Translations under genes and position numbers: made by a program
Source of the DNA: Anaeramoeba flamelloides
Taxonomy: Eukaryota; Metamonada; Anaeramoebidae
Assembly: GCA_027625915.1 (NCBI GenBank)
Contig: JANTQA010000016.1
Coordinates: forward strand, 2,113,001-2,177,000
DNA: 64,000 nucleotides
Direction of reading: 5' to 3'
Shown: positions 21,585-32,597 of the stretch, one piece after another
Layout: each line of letters opens with the position of its first letter
How positions within the stretch are numbered: the stretch's first letter is position 1
The notes under the pieces: generated by a model
Databases searched by the model: none
The model's input: only the letters and a program-made list of their open reading frames with translations
What the model was told of the DNA's origin: nothing

Positions 21585-24500
21585 TCAAATGGAATTTTTA
21601 ATGTTTTGTAAATTGTAAGATAGATTTTTGAGTTAATATTTATGATGTAAATGGTAAGGTAAAAGTTAAGAAAATTTAAATATAAAAAAACAAAAAATGA
21701 AAATAGTCTTAATCAGTTTTTGCTAAAATCAAAATTATTTTTTGAAATAAATGAACTCTCTTTCTCAAAAAAAAAAAAAAGTGTAACATTTTTTAATTAA
21801 ATAAATTTCATTCTTAAAATTTCATCTAAAGAGGATATAGAATTAAAAATATATTTAGTGTCTCTCTAGTTATTATTTTAATTAAAAACATTTACTACTT
21901 ATAAAAAAATCATAATAATAAAAATATTTAAGAAACATATTAAAAAAAGATATTCCAGAATTTTTGAAATGAGAAATCTTGACTAAATTTTTTTTTTTTT
22001 GTGTTTCAAACAAAAATTAAAAAATTGGTTGTATTTTTCTTGAAAAACTTTACTATCTGAGTACTTTTAGTTGTATTATTCTGATTTGTTAAAATTCTGT
22101 TGAATTTGTTGTTCTTTTTCAAATTTTTTTTTCTTTTCAAATTCTTTTTCTTTTTCTTTTTGTTTTTCTTTTTCATTTTTATTTGTTTTTTCTTTTTCTA
22201 TTTCATTTTTATTTTTTGAAAATATTATTACTTTTTGAAAAACATTTTGCTTTTAAAAAACATAAATATGTAAACGATCTTTCATGGATCTAAACACTGT
22301 TGTTTTATTTTACTCAACAAGAGCAATGTTTCATAAAATTAAATATCAGAATTTATCAAATGAATTTCTTTTTAATTAATCTTTTTCCTTGCATTAAAAA
22401 TTTTCAAATCAAATATTATCCTTATTATTTTTAAAAAGATGTAAAAATGATAAAAAACCTGATAAAACATATAATTAAAAAAAAAAAAAATAAAAGTATA
22501 AAACATAAATGTTGTTCCTATCTCTCTGGATTAAACTTAAAAGTATTATTAGAAGATATTTTTTTTTGATTTTAAGGGTCTTATGGGTGTAGTAGGGTGT
22601 ATAGGGTTTTTTTTTTTTTGAAATAGAGTTTATTTTGAGGTAAAATAAAAATAAAAAATGATAAAAAAATAACTATCAATTGTTATTGTTTGTGTTCACA
22701 AAAATTTTATATGTTTTTTCACAACAATTTATCATTATTTATTACTTTTTATTAATATGGTTATTTTCAACAGTGGTTTTAAAAAAAGTTGCGAAAAGTA
22801 TCCTTAAAAAGCTTTTAAAACTTTTTTAGAAAATTTTGATGATGTATTAATAATTTTTGAGTATTCATTTTTAAAAATTACTTTAATTAATAGTAATTTT
22901 TGTTTTTTTATAAATAAAGTTTCTTGGGAAAAATTCATTTAAAAATAAAATTTGTATTCATACTATTAGAATAATTAAAAAATAATAAATGAAATGCATT
23001 AGCGTAACCTTGAATTTAGAAATTTCTAAATTATTAAATTTAATTTATTTTTAATGGTTTTTTTATAATAAAATTATTTTTCTTAAATATAACTAAAAAT
23101 AATTTTCATAAAATTAGTAAAAAATTAAACTGTTGATAATTCTTTATTTTCAGTTTTAATATTTCTATAATTAAAAATAGTACAAGTAAAGAAATTGGGA
23201 TGTTCCAACTTTACATTTTTTTTTTTTTTTTATAAAATCACTTTTTATTATCATTATTTCTAATTTGTTTAATAGACAAATTAAAATCTGGATTCAAAAA
23301 GTTACATATCCCCATCCAAAAGAGATTAAAAAAATTTAATTATAATTAATATCAAAACTCATTATTTTTGTTTACATAATAATTGTGAGATAAATTATAT
23401 TTATATAATTAATTATAATTTAAAACATAAATAATTGCTAAATTTTTCATTTTAGGAATATTTTTGAAAACAAGATAGGGTTTTAATATTTATTCAATAG
23501 ATATATTAAATGGATTTTTATATCCTGAAAAGTTAATTATTAAATTTAAAATAAAAAAAAAAAAAAAAAAATCTTACTTGATCATGAGTCAATTTAATTC
23601 TTTCTGGAATTTGGTAATTATTTAAGTTAGATAATAAAAATTCATTTTTTTTTCTCAAAATATCACATAATAAATCTAACCACAAGACAATTTGTTCTTG
23701 AGAAAGATTTTGTGTATCAATAATTTGGTTCGCAAAAATATATTGTGCCATTGAGTTTAATTCAAAAAAGGATTCAATAATTTTTTTGGGAGCCCATTTT
23801 TTAATATATTCTGGTTTATGCAAAACTTTTAAAAAGTTGATTGCCTCATGTGTGATTTCATTACTTAAAGAGTTATCAATACATTGCGGTAAGGTAGTAA
23901 ATAAAATTTTTATTTCCCCAGTGATGATTGTTTTAACTTTTTCATTGTTGATAGCATAATCAACCAAAGCAAAATCAGGATTTGTGGAAAATAATTTTAA
24001 AGTTTCTTCGACTATTTTCATTTGGTTGTTAGCCAATTCCATTTGTTCTCGTTCCTTTTTTTTTAAATTAAGATTTTGTGTTAAGGATTTTAATGATCCT
24101 GTTTTACCTAAGGACAATTGTGTGTTTTGTAATCTGCGAAGTGAATTTAAGTATTCATAAAAGACCTGCTTAACATCAACGGCTCTAGAATATGTTTGCT
24201 CAATGCTTGGATTCCATTCTAAAGGTGTTTCCTTTGCAATTCTTACCAAGCTTTTTACCAAAATTAGTTTATATAGTGGCGATGCATTTGGTCCCAGGCA
24301 TGCGTTTAATAGATCTACAGTGGTGTCCTGTGGTGTCAGCCGAAAGGATGAAATTAAAAATTCTACAAATAAATTGAGATCATCAGTTTGTAATGGATTT
24401 TCTTCATTGAAAATCCTTGACCTTAGCAATACTTGGATCTGTGGTACAATTAATCTCAATCCTGCTTGATCGCTTTTGGATACATAAGTCGCGGCCTTAC

Positions 24501-27500
24501 AAAAATCAATTAGACACGCTGCTGCCATTAAGACTTTCTTTTGATCTTTTACTTTGAAATTTGTTTTTAAAGTTTCAATATATTCTCCTTTAGTACTTTG
24601 TAAGCTTTTTTCATCACGCATAGCTATTTGAAGTAAAGTCTTTGGACATAAAATTAATAGCATTGTTAATAATGGCCAATATTGATATTGATGCTTCTTT
24701 TTGGCTGAATGTGACCAGTCCAAAATACCATCAAATAATATTCCTGGATTGCCTTCTAAAATTGTTTGAGATTTGCAAAGTTCAGTAAATTGTTCTGGAT
24801 GATAATTAATCCAATTCCAAATCGCTATTTTTTTTTATTAATAATTGTTTTTGTTTTTTTTTTTTTTTTTCATTTTAAATTTTATATTTTTGATTAATTA
24901 TTGTTTTTTTTGGATTTGTTTGAATATTCCACATTTTCAAAAATTAGGATATTTAAAAAGATATTTTTTTTTTGCAAAAGTTTTTGTTTGAGAAGAGTAG
25001 TCGATGAAATTTGGTTCATCAATAAAACTTATTCTTTTCTAAATTTTAGATCAACTTTTTAAACTTTGGTGTATTTGGGGAAAAAATTTATTTGTTTTTT
25101 TTTTTTATTTTGGTTATAACAACCCAAGTTAGTATTGGTAATTTTTTTTTTAGAATTAAAATTGCGAAATTACAAAATACAATGTTAATTATATGCTCTA
25201 CATTTATTTTCAAGAAAATAAAAATTTCCACAATTCAAATTATTATATAATTATTTGATTAAATATTTTAATTATTTTTTTTACTAATAATCTGAAATAG
25301 CACTATAGTTATTTAAAACTCGCCATAATCTCCAAATTTGAGATAATTCACAAAAAATTTGAAGTTTTTCTTTATTCTGAAAAAAAAATTACTTAAACAG
25401 CCAATAAACATTAAAAAATATGTAAGAATAATGTTACTGGTGCTTTATTATTTAGATTTTGCGACAAGATAAATAATTAAATCTTATTTTTTTGTGTTGG
25501 CAAAGACATTTTCAGAAATAATTGTTAAATTTGTGACAACTATTTTTATTAGTGTAAAAATTAGAAATTAGCGATCTTGGATCAAACTCCCGTTGATCCC
25601 ATTTTGTTCCTAAAAATACTTTCATGAGTTTCACTAAAAATTCTAAAATTTTGATGTTTTCTTGAATTGGAAGTCAGAAATTTGTTTTTCTTTTTGTTTT
25701 GTTGTTGAAATAATTAATTTATTAATAACATTCTTTTTCAAAAATCAGTGAAAATGGCTTACATAACTATTAAACAAATCTATGAATGTGGATAAAAGTT
25801 TAATAGAGAGATCAAACTGGAGCAAAATGTATTTGAGTCATTTTCATTTTGATCAGAGTCTGTCTAAAAAGTGTAAAAATCAATTTAAAACCAAAAAATG
25901 GAAAAATTACAACAAAAGTTATAAAGCGTGTAAAATATGTTTCGGATAATTCTTTTAGTTATCATTTTCTTCTGGGATAGGCTAAAAAAATGACAAAAAA
26001 ATAACATATCTACAAATGATTATTTAATTAGCTTATACATTAAATTCTTGACTCTTGCTTACTCTTTCAATTTTGGCTATTATTAAATTGTAAATTGTTG
26101 ATTTTTTATTATTCAAAATAACTTTTTAGGATGATGGCGAAAGAGTTTCTAATTCTCAAAATTAAAAGAGTTACGGGATAAGTCAAATTTGTAAATTTTA
26201 TGTAGATCAAGTATAGCTGCTTATATAAATTTTCGAAAAAGGTGAAAATTAAAAGAGTATTTTAATCATCTGGCTCATCCAATTTGAATGTTTTTAACAA
26301 ACAATTTTAATAAAAAATATCTGTTGAAAATTTCTAGATCAAATTGATCAATTTATTTGAATTTGGTAATTTAAAGATGATTTTGGGAAATTCTGCCTGA
26401 GTGAAAATTTTTCAAAATTATTAAAAAAAAATTGGTAGAATTTTTTACATTTTTTGTTATTTATTTCCCCAGAATAAAATCGGAAATTTTTTTTTTCTTT
26501 TTCTTTGTTTTGCATTTTATTTTAATTATTTGGTATTAAGTATCCCCTTTTCTAATAATGAATCTTGCAATTTTGTTCATTTCTCAGAAATAAGCTGATT
26601 ATAATTCACTCTAAGCGGTATTTTAAGTATCACCTTTCGTGAATTATAATCAGCATATTTTTTTTTGGAATTCACTAAAATAACACCAGTTATTTTTTGA
26701 GAAATCAAAACAATTGTTTGGATAAAAATAAACGGGAAAATATTTAAATTTAATCCTCTTCTTTACCACACACACACACACAAATAAAAAAAAAAAAAAA
26801 AAAAAAATTTCAAACAAACCTTGACGAATTACAGAGACTAATTGAATTTGGTAATTTTTATGGAAAAATTTTAATGCTTGGTTGATCGAGGCTAAAAGCT
26901 CTGATAATTTTTTTTGGTCGTAGTCAAGATACCTCATTAAAACTAATTCTTCTGGCTTCATTTCTTCATTTGACTGGTTTGTTATTCGATCGATCATTGA
27001 TGTTACACGAGAAAATACAACTTCAAAATTTACATGAGAGATTTTTTTAAAAAGGTTACCACAATACTCGTTAATCATTTCAGAAAATATTGAATGTTCT
27101 CTTTTAAATCGTATCTCGTATACAATTTTTGTAAGTTCTTCAGCAATTGAATCTTCAAGTATTTTTTTTTTATTTTTTTGATAATATTCATCAATTTCAG
27201 AATAAGACTATTTTTTGTTTTTTGTTTTTGTTATTGTTATTGTTATTGTTGTTGTGTGTTATATTAATTTTAGAGTGGCAATTAAAAATTAAAGAATGTT
27301 GTAAATAAGTGGTTTCATTCAAAGAAAAAAGAAAAATAATCAAGAAAAAAATTGTTTATTTTTTTTTTTTTATTTTTTCTTTTGAATTGTCTTTGACTTT
27401 AAAGGTTTGTAAAAGATCATGAGATTGAAAAAATTAGTTTATAATTCACACCAGTTTCAATCTAGTTCTTATTTGATGTTTTAATTTGAAAAATTTTTAT

Positions 27501-27546
27501 AATTTATTAATTTCTTGTTTAAAAATTATTTAGCTTGGTAATGGAG

Positions 27547-27579
<33 letters not shown>

Positions 27580-28563
27580 TAACATAATAACTTGGTGAAA
27601 GAAAACTCAAGGAGATAAGTTTAAAATTCAAAAATGTGTTATTTTTGAAAACGATAACTCTTTTCATTTCTTCTTTTCTTTTTCTTTGTTTTTTTGTTTT
27701 GGGTTTTTTTGGAAAAAAAAAAAAAAAGTTTTCTGACAAATTAAGTTTGAAATAAACAGAATTTAATTTCGTTCTTTTGGAGGACGGATGTTGTGGATCT
27801 TTGAGGCAAAGTTGACAAAAAAAGATAAGAAAAGAAAGATGTTAAATTCATCCCTTTTCGAAAAGTGTAAAAAAAAAAAAAAAAGTTTTGAAAAACTACC
27901 CAAAAAAGTTCAAGTTTGTTAGTTGTTTTTGTGGGCAATTTTGAAGAATATTTTTGTTAAAATTTGTGAAAGTGGATGAAAAAAACGCTTTTTTTATTGT
28001 TTTTTTTGTACTGTTGATCCTTATCGAATTTGCAAAATCAGAGATCTTGTTGTGAACCATTAAAATTACCTTCTAATGAATCAAATTGTTTTCAGAAAAC
28101 AGACAAAAAAAAAAAAAAAAAAGTTTGAGATTTGTTTTTAATTCTAAGGAAAAAGTCTGTTCAAAACAAAATAAAAAAAAAAAGAACAAAATCGGAAAAA
28201 ATTGTAAAAAGAAAAAACAAGAAGAAAAAACATTACCTTTTGGAAAATAAAGTCAAGTGATTGAATTAACAACTCCATCATAATAAGAAACGATTGTTCA
28301 AGTTTTTCAAAATTTTTTTCTTGATGAGAATAAGAATGTTTTGTTAAAGACAAGAGGAGGGTTGCAAGTTGAGAAATCACAGAGTTGGCTTTTGTTTTTG
28401 AGAAAATTACTAGTGTTTTTCTTTCTCTGAAAATGGTTTTTTGAATAAATTCTTCAGGAACAAAAATAACGCATGTCGCGCAATAGGAAGAAAATTTGTT
28501 TAATGGAAGCACAGAATCAATTCTTTGACAAATTGATTTGAGCATTTCATTATGGGTGTACAT
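15486..28563 (-). CDS. NF1: Neurofibromin-type RasGAP, full length, four exons
   Basis: Exons are 28563-28237, 27207-26820, 24824-23578 and 21548-15486, all GT-AG and in phase; the product is 2,674 aa (human NF1 about 2,820). It accelerates GTP hydrolysis on Ras. N-terminal landmarks: ICQRIDSVLPL, NFEVVFSRVTSMID, IWNWINYHPEQFTELCK, LLILCP, FRLTPQD and LEWNPSIEQTYSRAVDVK. The GAP domain holds TLFRRNSFASK, with the catalytic arginine finger at about residue 1288 (human R1276), and FLRFICPAIISP. A Sec14-PH module follows (LLLYHILNTLKPLVGRPYII, about 18,480-18,560). The C-terminal HEAT-like region starts with RPSDVPGTLLNIALLNLG and includes LCLEYISPWI. Inserts of Asn/Lys/Asp-rich sequence interrupt it in several loops. 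Start: the ATG at 28563 aligns with the family N terminus. All key GAP residues that I can see are kept, so it should be active. The last exon alone is 6.06 kb, while the N-terminal quarter is split by three introns of 1.0-2.0 kb. Confidence 0.96.
21549..23577 (-). other. Neurofibromin intron 3 (2,029 bp)
   Basis: The donor CAA|GTAAGA is followed at once by about 18 T; the acceptor TAG is preceded by a long A run (T run on the plus strand at 21551-21582). The joined protein reads IKLTHDQ|SNTRIENALLML, collinear with the family. Inside there is only AT-rich simple sequence, including TTCTTTTTC-type repeats at 22120-22200. Confidence 0.88.
24825..26819 (-). other. Neurofibromin intron 2 (1,995 bp)
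   Basis: The donor CGTCAAG|GTTTGT is followed by a long T run and a TGTGTG tract (CA tract at 26767-26782 on the plus strand); the acceptor is AAAAAAAATAG|CG. Joining gives VIRQ|AIWNWINYHPEQF. It contains one perfect hairpin at 26594-26654. I see nothing else in it. Confidence 0.88.
26594..26654. repeat. Perfect 16-bp hairpin with 29-nt loop in NF1 intron 2
   Basis: GCTGATTATAATTCAC (26594-26609) is matched exactly by GTGAATTATAATCAGC (26639-26654). The loop is richer in G and C (CTCTAAGCGG) than its surroundings. It lies only about 160 bp inside the 5' end of the intron as transcribed. It could be a very short inverted-repeat element. Confidence 0.75.
27208..28236 (-). other. Neurofibromin intron 1 (1,029 bp), rich in homopolymers
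   Basis: The donor CAAAAG|GTAATG is followed by T-rich sequence; the acceptor AAAAAATAG|TCT is A-rich. It carries several long A runs (plus strand about 27547-27577, 27713-27727, 27869-27884, 28106-28123) and a GTTATT repeat (27226-27256). Apparent ORFs at 27530-27938 are translations of these runs. Confidence 0.85.
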
Positions 28564-30394
28564 CTTTAAATTTTTTTGAAAAAAGAAATAAAAAAAATAA
28601 TTTTAAAGTCAAGTTTAACAAAAAAATGATAAATTGTTTTATCTTGGAGACAATACACTTTGGTTATTGGACACTATTTTTCAAAATAAGTTCTTTTTCC
28701 AAACCTTTTTGTTCTTAAATAGTTATTTTCCTTTTTTTCTTCTTTTACAAAAAAAGTAACCAAAAGAGATTTAGGATTAAATAAAGCCATGAACAATTGA
28801 GGAATTTTTAAAAAGTACTTTGGTTTTTTAATAGACCATGGTTGAAAATTTAAGTGTTAGTTGATCATTTTTCTAGAGAGAAGAAATCAATAAAGGCAGG
28901 TTTTAAAAGTATTAAATATTCCTAAAAATGAGAATTATTCTTAAAATTGTTACATTTTTTAAAAAAGTTTTTAAAATGCTGTGTATTGAACAACCAATGT
29001 TTGTCTCTCTTAAGTTACTTCATTGTAATAATGAGAATTGAGGTGTTAATATTGCGAATTAATAATTCACTTTCGTCAAGTTATTTTGATTCAAAGAATT
29101 GTTTGCTTCTAAAAAAAACGAATTTTTTCTTTGTTCAAAAAACATTTTGTTTTCAAATTCCAAAAAAGAAAAAAAGTTTTTGAACGATATTGTTTCTATA
29201 ATTATCGTATGTTATTGGAAGTTTGTTAAGTTTTGGGTTGAAAATTAAACTTAACCAAATTCTTATTCAATTTGTTAATCATACAGTTTGTTAAATAACC
29301 CAGGTTCACTTTTTTTTTGTTTTTTTTGCAAATTCTAGATGTTTTGTTTTTTTTGTAAATAACTGTTGTTTTTTTTTTTTAAAAGGTTGTTTTTTTTTCA
29401 AAAGTGATTTTTGGTTTTTATTTTGTGCTTAATGAAAAATACAATTAAGAATAACTATACCTTCAAGTCAAACACAATATTTGTATAGATCATATTACCA
29501 AAGTGTTTTTCCTCAACCTTCAAGACCAATCTCCTCATAAAAGAGATCTAATTTAACCAAATTTAAATAAACCAATACCAAAATGTACAAAAACCAAATC
29601 TTTCAATTTGAATAAATTCAAAAAAACCAGAAAAACACAAAAAAGAGTTTCTTAAAAACTTTTTTACTGTTTGTACCCATTCGTGTTGATAAAATGAGAT
29701 ATAAAATTTTCAAAGTTTTTTTGAAAAATAAATGAAAAAAAAATTCCTTTCATTTTCCCTTTTTCCTTGCTTCAATCGTCTTCAAAACATGTCTTGTAAT
29801 TGGCCGACTTTATTTATTTTAATGACTCTTTTTTTTTTTTTTTCTATATTGAATGAGTTAAGAATCATCAATAAAGCAACATTTCATATTGAATTCAAAG
29901 TTAATTGACCTATATTTTATCTTATTAAAATTCCACAAGAACATCTACAAGGACCAAATTATTTAAAAATCAATTCTTTATCAACAATTTTGATAATGAG
30001 AGTAAATTAAATCTCTAATAAGATCATTTTTCATTGATTTTAACATGATCTTTCAATTTTCAATCAAATAGAAGAAATAATATTTGGGTAACTTTTGTAA
30101 AAAAATTTCTTTTTTGACTTGGGAAATGAGAGTTTGATAATCAATATAGAATTCCTTTTTAAAAATAAAGTCAGCCTTGAAAACATTTTTTTCAACAATT
30201 AAAAATTGAAAATAATATCAAAAAAGTTGGAAAAATTATATATATATATTGAAGTCAACACGAGTTATTTAACATATTTTAGTTGGTAAAATATTCTTAT
30301 TTATAATTGGAACTTTGGTTAAAAGATTGAAATTAACATTATAAACCAGAGGTTCAAGTATAAAGAGAATCTAGATTTTTGAAAAATAAATTTA

Positions 30395-30560
30395 ATCTTG
30401 TGGGAATATTCTCTATTAAATTTTTTGCCTAAATTTAATAGAGATTAAGAAAATTTTTAGCCAATTATTGAGATTTAAAAAACCCTGTTTTTTTTCAAAA
30501 TTAATCACATTTCTAGATAAGGAATCCTTATTAAGAAATTGACCATAAAAAAAATAATTG
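30395..30560 (+). repeat. Dispersed repeat G, copy 2
   Basis: Inverted-orientation partner of 11095-11300; see that entry for shared words. An internal short inverted pair, CTCTATTAAATTT and AAATTTAATAGAG, sits at 30409-30444. Next to its end lies GAGACGAGTCCCTTAA (30561-30576). Confidence 0.55.
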
Positions 30561-30764
30561 AGACGAGTCCCTTAACTTAAAAATATCAAATTTTTCATTT
30601 ATCTTTGCTTGAAAAACAAAAGATAATACAAAACCAACTTCTTCCATTCTGAAGGAAAACAAAAACTCAAAGATTTAAGTATTGAAATATTTGAATTTTT
30701 GATTTTGATGGTTATAAATATTTAACCCTTTGGGAAAAAAAGCCCAAAATTTTTTGTAGTTGGT

Positions 30765-31150
30765 ATCGCACTGAAAAGGAAAAGTAAGATTGGTTAATAA
30801 AAGAAAAAATAAATGAAACCAAGACAAAATGACCGAAATAGTACAATAATAGTTTTTTTAATACCCTCTTTTAGTATTTTTTTTTTTTTTTTGATTCATC
30901 TACTATTAAAAATTTGTTGAATATTTTGTTGATTTTTCAGATCTCCAAAGCTACAACAATAATTTAGATAAATTAAGGAGATTTAAATTGATAATGTTGG
31001 TTAGATTGAAAATGATATAATGAATTTTTCTTATATGTTTTTAATTTCTTCTTTTTATTGGTTTTACTTTTTCTTTTTAGTTTCAATTAAGGTTACCGAT
31101 AAAAAAGAATGTTTGACTTTCCCCCCCAAATTTTTGGACAGAATAATAAA
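30765..31150 (-). mobile_element. MITE B, diverged old copy
   Basis: It is collinear with the MITE B copy at 60260-60707: AAGACAAAATGA, then ACAATAATAG, TACTATTAAAAATTTGTT, GATCTCCAAAGCTACAACAA, GATTTAAATTG, TTGGTTAGATTGAAAATGAT and TTTCTTCTTTTTATTGGTTT occur in the same order. The terminal TTGGGAAC/GTGAAAC blocks are badly eroded. Orientation labels are arbitrary. Confidence 0.6.
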
Positions 31151-32405
31151 AGGAAAATTTTGTAAGATTTATTTTCCAAGCAAAGGTATCTTGTTTTTTT
31201 GTTCACTACAAAAATGAAAAAACAATATAAAAATTGTTTTAAATAAGGGATATAAGAATTGATTTAAAAACAGAACTATAATATGTTTATGAGACTAATA
31301 AAATAAAAAAAATATTCGTGTAAATAGAATAATAAACCCAAATTAAATTTATATTTTTACATTGAAAAACAAAGTAAAAATATGATTACTATAAAACTAA
31401 ACTTACTTTTAATGATATTTTCAGAAAGGAATTATTATTGTTAAAGTTTGCTCCAATTTATCTTTTTTTTTTGAGAAGTTCAAAAATTAAAATATTTCCT
31501 TTTATTTAAAAACAATTCTTTTTTTTTGAAGAAAGAAAAATTTTATACATTTTAAGGAAGTTTATCAAAATAGACTTTTATAATTAAACTACCAAGTTTT
31601 GAAATTACCAAATAATATAAAAAACTACTATATTTCAAAAAAAAATAAGTTTTAGATTTTACAATTGCAAATTTATCAATATAAAAAAGTATATCTGATG
31701 AAAATAAAAACAAAAAAACTTATCACATTACTATAGAACATTTCCTAATCAATATGACTCAAGATATTATAACGAAAAGAGATCTCAAATTCAAATGATT
31801 CAACTTCATATAAACACAAAAATTCATCACTATTTCACAAAATATCAATTTTTATCATTATATTTTTTAAATTTAGCATTATTTTTCTTTTCTTCTCCTT
31901 TTTCCATTTTTTTTTTTTTTTATTTTTTTTTTTTTTTTCATTTTTCCTTTTTGTTTTAGAAAAATAAATGAAGTTTTTAATACTTTTTATGACTGTGTCT
32001 CGATACTTTAATTATCATATTTACTCTTTGATTGGGAACTTATAAATTTCAACACCTTCAAAATACACCCTTTAACAAATAAAATGTTTACTAAGACTAA
32101 AATACTTGTAAAAATAAATCCTATTTTTTATTTTTGGCAAATAAAAAAAGAATTTACTACCAAATCAAAAAAAAAAAAAAAGAAAAAGAAAAAAACAGTA
32201 ACAAATTTAAAATATTGATACATTCTAGAAAAGTATAAAAAAATTATTTTATCTTTTCAAACTATTTAATTTAACTAAAAAAATCAATTTAACATAAAAT
32301 TGCAAAGAAACCAAACAAACGAAACAAATATAGAAAATATAATTAAAAACCCAATTTAAAATAGGGAAAAACAAATCACGTTTTAAAAATTTTTAATCAT
32401 TTCTT

Positions 32406-32560
32406 TCAATGATTTAATTTTTTTGTGATTTTTTCAGTAATTAGATCATAATATTCGGCATATGTGCGCATTGAAGATTGGATTCTGTTAAATCGCACAG
32501 TTATGACATTATTAAGATTTGGTATTTTGATAACTTCAATTAAAAAATCAATATTATGAA

Positions 32561-32597
<37 letters not shown>

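Larger units (their letters stand above)
28564..32405. other. Intergenic region between neurofibromin start and kinase 3' end
   Basis: About 3.8 kb with no supportable gene. It should hold the neurofibromin promoter on its left side. It contains repeat G copy 2 (30395-30560) and an old copy of MITE B (about 30765-31150). Frames at 28947-29183 and 31020-31217 are F/L/K-rich noise; the second overlaps the MITE B copy. Confidence 0.6.

Noticed and set aside
27530-27938. Minus-strand frames with Phe runs
   Set aside because: Products of poly(A)/poly(T) runs in neurofibromin intron 1.
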